A stretch of 7,612 bases of DNA from Planctomycetaceae bacterium (lineage in GTDB: Bacteria > Planctomycetota > Planctomycetia > Pirellulales > Thermoguttaceae), in contig SUVI01000170.1 of NCBI GenBank assembly GCA_015062085.1, forward strand, positions 1 to 7,612, read 5' to 3'. The position numbers and the translations under genes were made by a program. Numbering within the stretch: position 1 is the stretch's first letter; each line of letters begins with the position of its first letter. This document shows, piece by piece, positions 6,246 to 7,612 of this stretch. A model generated the notes under the pieces. The model saw nothing but the letters and a program-made list of their open reading frames with translations. It searched no databases and was not told the DNA's origin.

Positions 6246-7037
6246 ATGCGTTGGTCTTTCATTTTCATGTGGGTCCTGTTGGCAGGATCCAGTATTTCGT
6301 CCAGTATTTCGTCCAGCCTTTTTGCCGAAGAGATCCGAATGCCGGAGAAAGGCATTTGTGCACATCGCGGAGCCAAGTCGCTCTTCCCGGAGAACACGAT
6401 CCCGGCCTTTGAAGAGGCTGTGCGGCGGAACGCGGAGATGATCGAGCTGGATATTTGCTACACGAAAGACAAAAAAATCGTGATCCTTCATGACCGGACG
6501 ATCGACCGGACGAGCAATGGGAAAGGAAAGATCTCGGATTGGCTGTTCGACGATGTGCGCAAGCTGGATTTTGGAAGCTGGAAGGATCCGAAATTTGCAG
6601 GGACGCAGATCCCGACGCTTGAGGAGGCGCTGGCGGTCATTCCGCGCAACATTTGGATCAACGTGCATTTGAAGGGAAGTGTGGAACTCGGTCTGGAAGC
6701 GGCAGAGACCATCGTTCGGCTGGACCGCGCACATCAGGCGTTTTTGGCGACTGGGCGAAAGGTCCAAGATGCTGTGCGGGAAAAGTTTCCGCAGGTCATG
6801 TTCTGCAATATGGAGCGTCAGGGAACTCCCAGCGACTACGTTGCGTTGACTTTGGAGTTGAAAACGGAGTTCATCCAAGTTACGGCCATGCCGACGCCGG
6901 AGGAAGTGAAAGCACTGCATGACGCTGGCATTCGGATCAACTATTTTGGCACGAACGATCCGGAAACGTACCGTAAACTGCATGACGCCGGCGTTCAGTT
7001 CCCCTTGGTCGATGACCTTCCGCGGGTCGGGCGCTGA
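6246..7037 (+). CDS. Secreted glycerophosphodiester phosphodiesterase family protein
   Basis: Predicted to hydrolyse glycerophosphodiesters to glycerol-3-phosphate and an alcohol, using a metal-dependent TIM barrel; 263 residues. Family motifs are 'AHRG' with His40-Arg41, 'PENT' (48-51), 'ELD' with Glu67 and Asp69, and 'LHD' with His82-Asp83, then 'TSNGKG' and a C-terminal 'DDLPRV' in place of the usual 'TDxP' strand end. The position that normally carries the third metal-ligand Glu (E-x-K) appears to be His141 in 'INVHLKG', so metal binding or substrate may differ. Residues 1-27 (MRWSFIF then hydrophobic residues and Ser repeats, ending SLFA before EE) look like a signal peptide, implying an exported protein. 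Start: AAGGAGG five bases upstream of the ATG. It follows the nifS terminator by 26 bp with no visible promoter. A 327-codon opposite-strand frame is a shadow. Confidence 0.92.
   Translation: MRWSFIFMWVLLAGSSISSSISSSLFAEEIRMPEKGICAHRGAKSLFPENTIPAFEEAVRRNAEMIELDICYTKDKKIVILHDRTIDRTSNGKGKISDWLFDDVRKLDFGSWKDPKFAGTQIPTLEEALAVIPRNIWINVHLKGSVELGLEAAETIVRLDRAHQAFLATGRKVQDAVREKFPQVMFCNMERQGTPSDYVALTLELKTEFIQVTAMPTPEEVKALHDAGIRINYFGTNDPETYRKLHDAGVQFPLVDDLPRVGR
6291..6314 (+). repeat. 12-bp tandem duplication in the signal-peptide coding region
   Basis: AGTATTTCGTCC occurs twice head to tail (6291-6302 and 6303-6314), and a third partial copy begins at 6315. It encodes the SISS/SISS serine-rich end of the signal peptide. 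Being a multiple of three, the duplication keeps the frame. Confidence 0.9.
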
Positions 7038-7041
7038 GTAG

Positions 7042-7209
7042 GGAGTCGGCACGTCTCGCGTCGCTTTTAGGAGGCGGTGCGTCTCCCGTCGCTTTTGGGA
7101 GTCGGCACGTCTCGCGTCGCTTTTAGGAGGCGTCGCGTCTCGCGTCGCTTTTGGGAGGCGTCGCGTCTCGCATCGCTTTTGGGAGGCGTCGCGTCTCGCG
7201 TCGCTTTTC
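7042..7209. repeat. Six tandem 28-bp units with terminator-like hairpins
   Basis: Units begin at 7042, 7070, 7098, 7126, 7154 and 7182, each exactly 28 bases with no spacers, starting four bases after the phosphodiesterase stop. Each starts GGAG, has CGTCTC in the middle and ends CGCTTTT. Units 1 and 3 are identical to each other and differ from 2, while units 4-6 differ only by single bases, suggesting an older two-unit duplication and later expansion. In units 4-6, GCGTCGCG and CGCGTCGC pair around a TCT loop (seven pairs, one T-T mismatch) directly before TTTT, so each resembles a short intrinsic terminator on the plus strand. Confidence 0.95.
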
Positions 7210-7235
7210 AAGCAGAGTGTCGTCTCGTGTGGGAC

Positions 7236-7475
7236 CTTTAGCCAAAAACCTCAACCCCTAAATCCAAAATTTACGCCGGGAATTTTATCGCTGAAGTCAC
7301 AGAAAGGACACAGAGAAACACTGAAAAGCACGCGAAATGGTCTTAAAAAATTTTTTAAAAACATTTCGAGAGATCCGCGTTTTTTCGTGATTTTCGCGTT
7401 TAAAATTCCGTGTGCCTCCGTGATTTTTCAGTGTTTTCTGTGGTAAAATTCCCGGCGTAGGAGTTTTAGCTAAAG
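7236..7475. repeat. Long inverted-repeat element in the convergent intergenic region
   Basis: Perfect 16-bp arms, TACGCCGGGAATTTTA (7272-7287) and its complement (7444-7459), bound a 188-bp segment. Inside them, 7309-7327 pairs with 7425-7442 over 18 positions with one extra base. Outside them, CTTTAGCCAAAA (7236-7247) matches 7464-7475 with one mismatch. The interior has the 16-bp palindrome TTAAAAAATTTTTTAA (7343-7358), itself flanked by CGAAATG and CATTTCG. CACAGAG- and CGTGATTTTT-type motifs recall dispersed intergenic repeats that I associate with planctomycete and verrucomicrobial genomes; this is from memory. No transposase is present. A 61-codon leftward frame lies in it and is not credible as a gene. 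Confidence 0.85.
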
Positions 7476-7490
7476 ATTCCACGCACGATC

Positions 7491-7612
7491 TTACCCTTCG
7501 GGAAAGATCTGGCTGCCCGTGAAGAGACCGCGGCCGTGAGGAAGGAACATCTTGAAAGTTGTTCCTCCCTCAGACTCCCTCTTCAAGAACTTTTTAAACT
7601 GTTTTTGTGCTT
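7491..7612 (-). CDS. 3' end of a leftward gene (partial), possibly histidine-kinase-like C-terminus
   Basis: A leftward frame enters from the right edge and stays open for 39 codons to a TAA at 7491-7493. It reads as a basic stretch (QFKKFLKRESE), then GGTTFKMFLP, then HGRGLFTGSQIFPEG. The 'GTTFxxxLP' pattern is the typical last strand of histidine-kinase-type ATPase domains, but the preceding residues do not show the usual 'G.I.v.S..G.G', so the assignment is weak. Codon use looks ordinary. The gene would converge on the phosphodiesterase, with the repeat-filled region 7038-7490 between them. A plus-strand frame is also open here but has no convincing start. Confidence 0.4.
   Translation of the reverse strand, partial: AQKQFKKFLKRESEGGTTFKMFLPHGRGLFTGSQIFPEG

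Noticed and set aside
7042..7209. CRISPR array
   Set aside because: The 28-bp units are directly adjacent with no unique spacers and no cas genes, so this is a minisatellite.
6228..7211. 327-codon leftward frame opposite the phosphodiesterase
   Set aside because: Its first part translates the 28-bp repeat in shifting frames and the rest is antisense to a gene with clear family motifs.
7236..7475. Complete insertion sequence
   Set aside because: The segment is too short, encodes no transposase, and shows no matching target-site duplication.
7297..7482. 61-codon leftward frame
   Set aside because: It lies wholly in the inverted-repeat element and its Lys/Asn/Arg-rich sequence reflects the repeated CGTG/TTTTC motifs.

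Overview
The window looks like a piece of a planctomycete chromosome, or that of a close relative in the PVC group, with roughly even base composition. The evidence is the gene content: a secreted ThuA-domain protein ending in the 'EWAATG-V-IP-P-D-PT' style tail that I associate with planctomycete sugar-related ThuA proteins, an orphan nif-type NifU/NifS pair used outside nitrogen fixation, and a 73-residue acidic protein of a type I recall from that phylum. This placement rests on recalled family resemblance, not on a search.

Layout from left to right. Bases 1-108 may be the 3' end of a rightward gene that runs off the edge. A perfect-stem terminator (183-218) separates it from a leftward small gene (225-446), which has a textbook ribosome-binding site and, about 130 bp upstream, a near-consensus sigma-70 promoter. 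Two leftward genes follow: a MATE-family exporter (696-2123) and, upstream of it, a signal-peptide-bearing ThuA-domain protein (2276-3367). A 17-bp minisatellite separates them. The AT-rich stretch 3368-3631 holds divergent promoters, leftward for thuA and rightward for nifU. The rightward block is nifU (3632-4855), a terminator- or attenuator-like hairpin, nifS (4957-6174), a strong terminator, and a secreted glycerophosphodiester phosphodiesterase (6246-7037). Bases 7038-7490 hold no convincing gene. They contain six tandem 28-bp units and a 188-bp element bounded by 16-bp perfect inverted repeats. At the right edge, 7491-7612 is probably the 3' end of a leftward gene.

NifS (cysteine desulfurase) supplies sulfur to NifU, a three-module Fe-S scaffold, and together they form a compact Fe-S assembly unit. 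No nitrogenase gene is visible, so a housekeeping Fe-S role is most likely. The ThuA protein and the phosphodiesterase are predicted to be exported and could act on carbohydrate and phosphodiester substrates in the envelope. The MATE protein is a membrane exporter with unknown substrate.

The most unusual property is the density of short tandem repeats. A 17-bp and a 28-bp array lie between genes, while the two repeats inside genes (18 bp in nifU, 12 bp in the phosphodiesterase signal peptide) are multiples of three. I did not find a clear new multi-gene system. The repeat and inverted-repeat structures and the nifU-nifS hairpin are the parts that merit follow-up.
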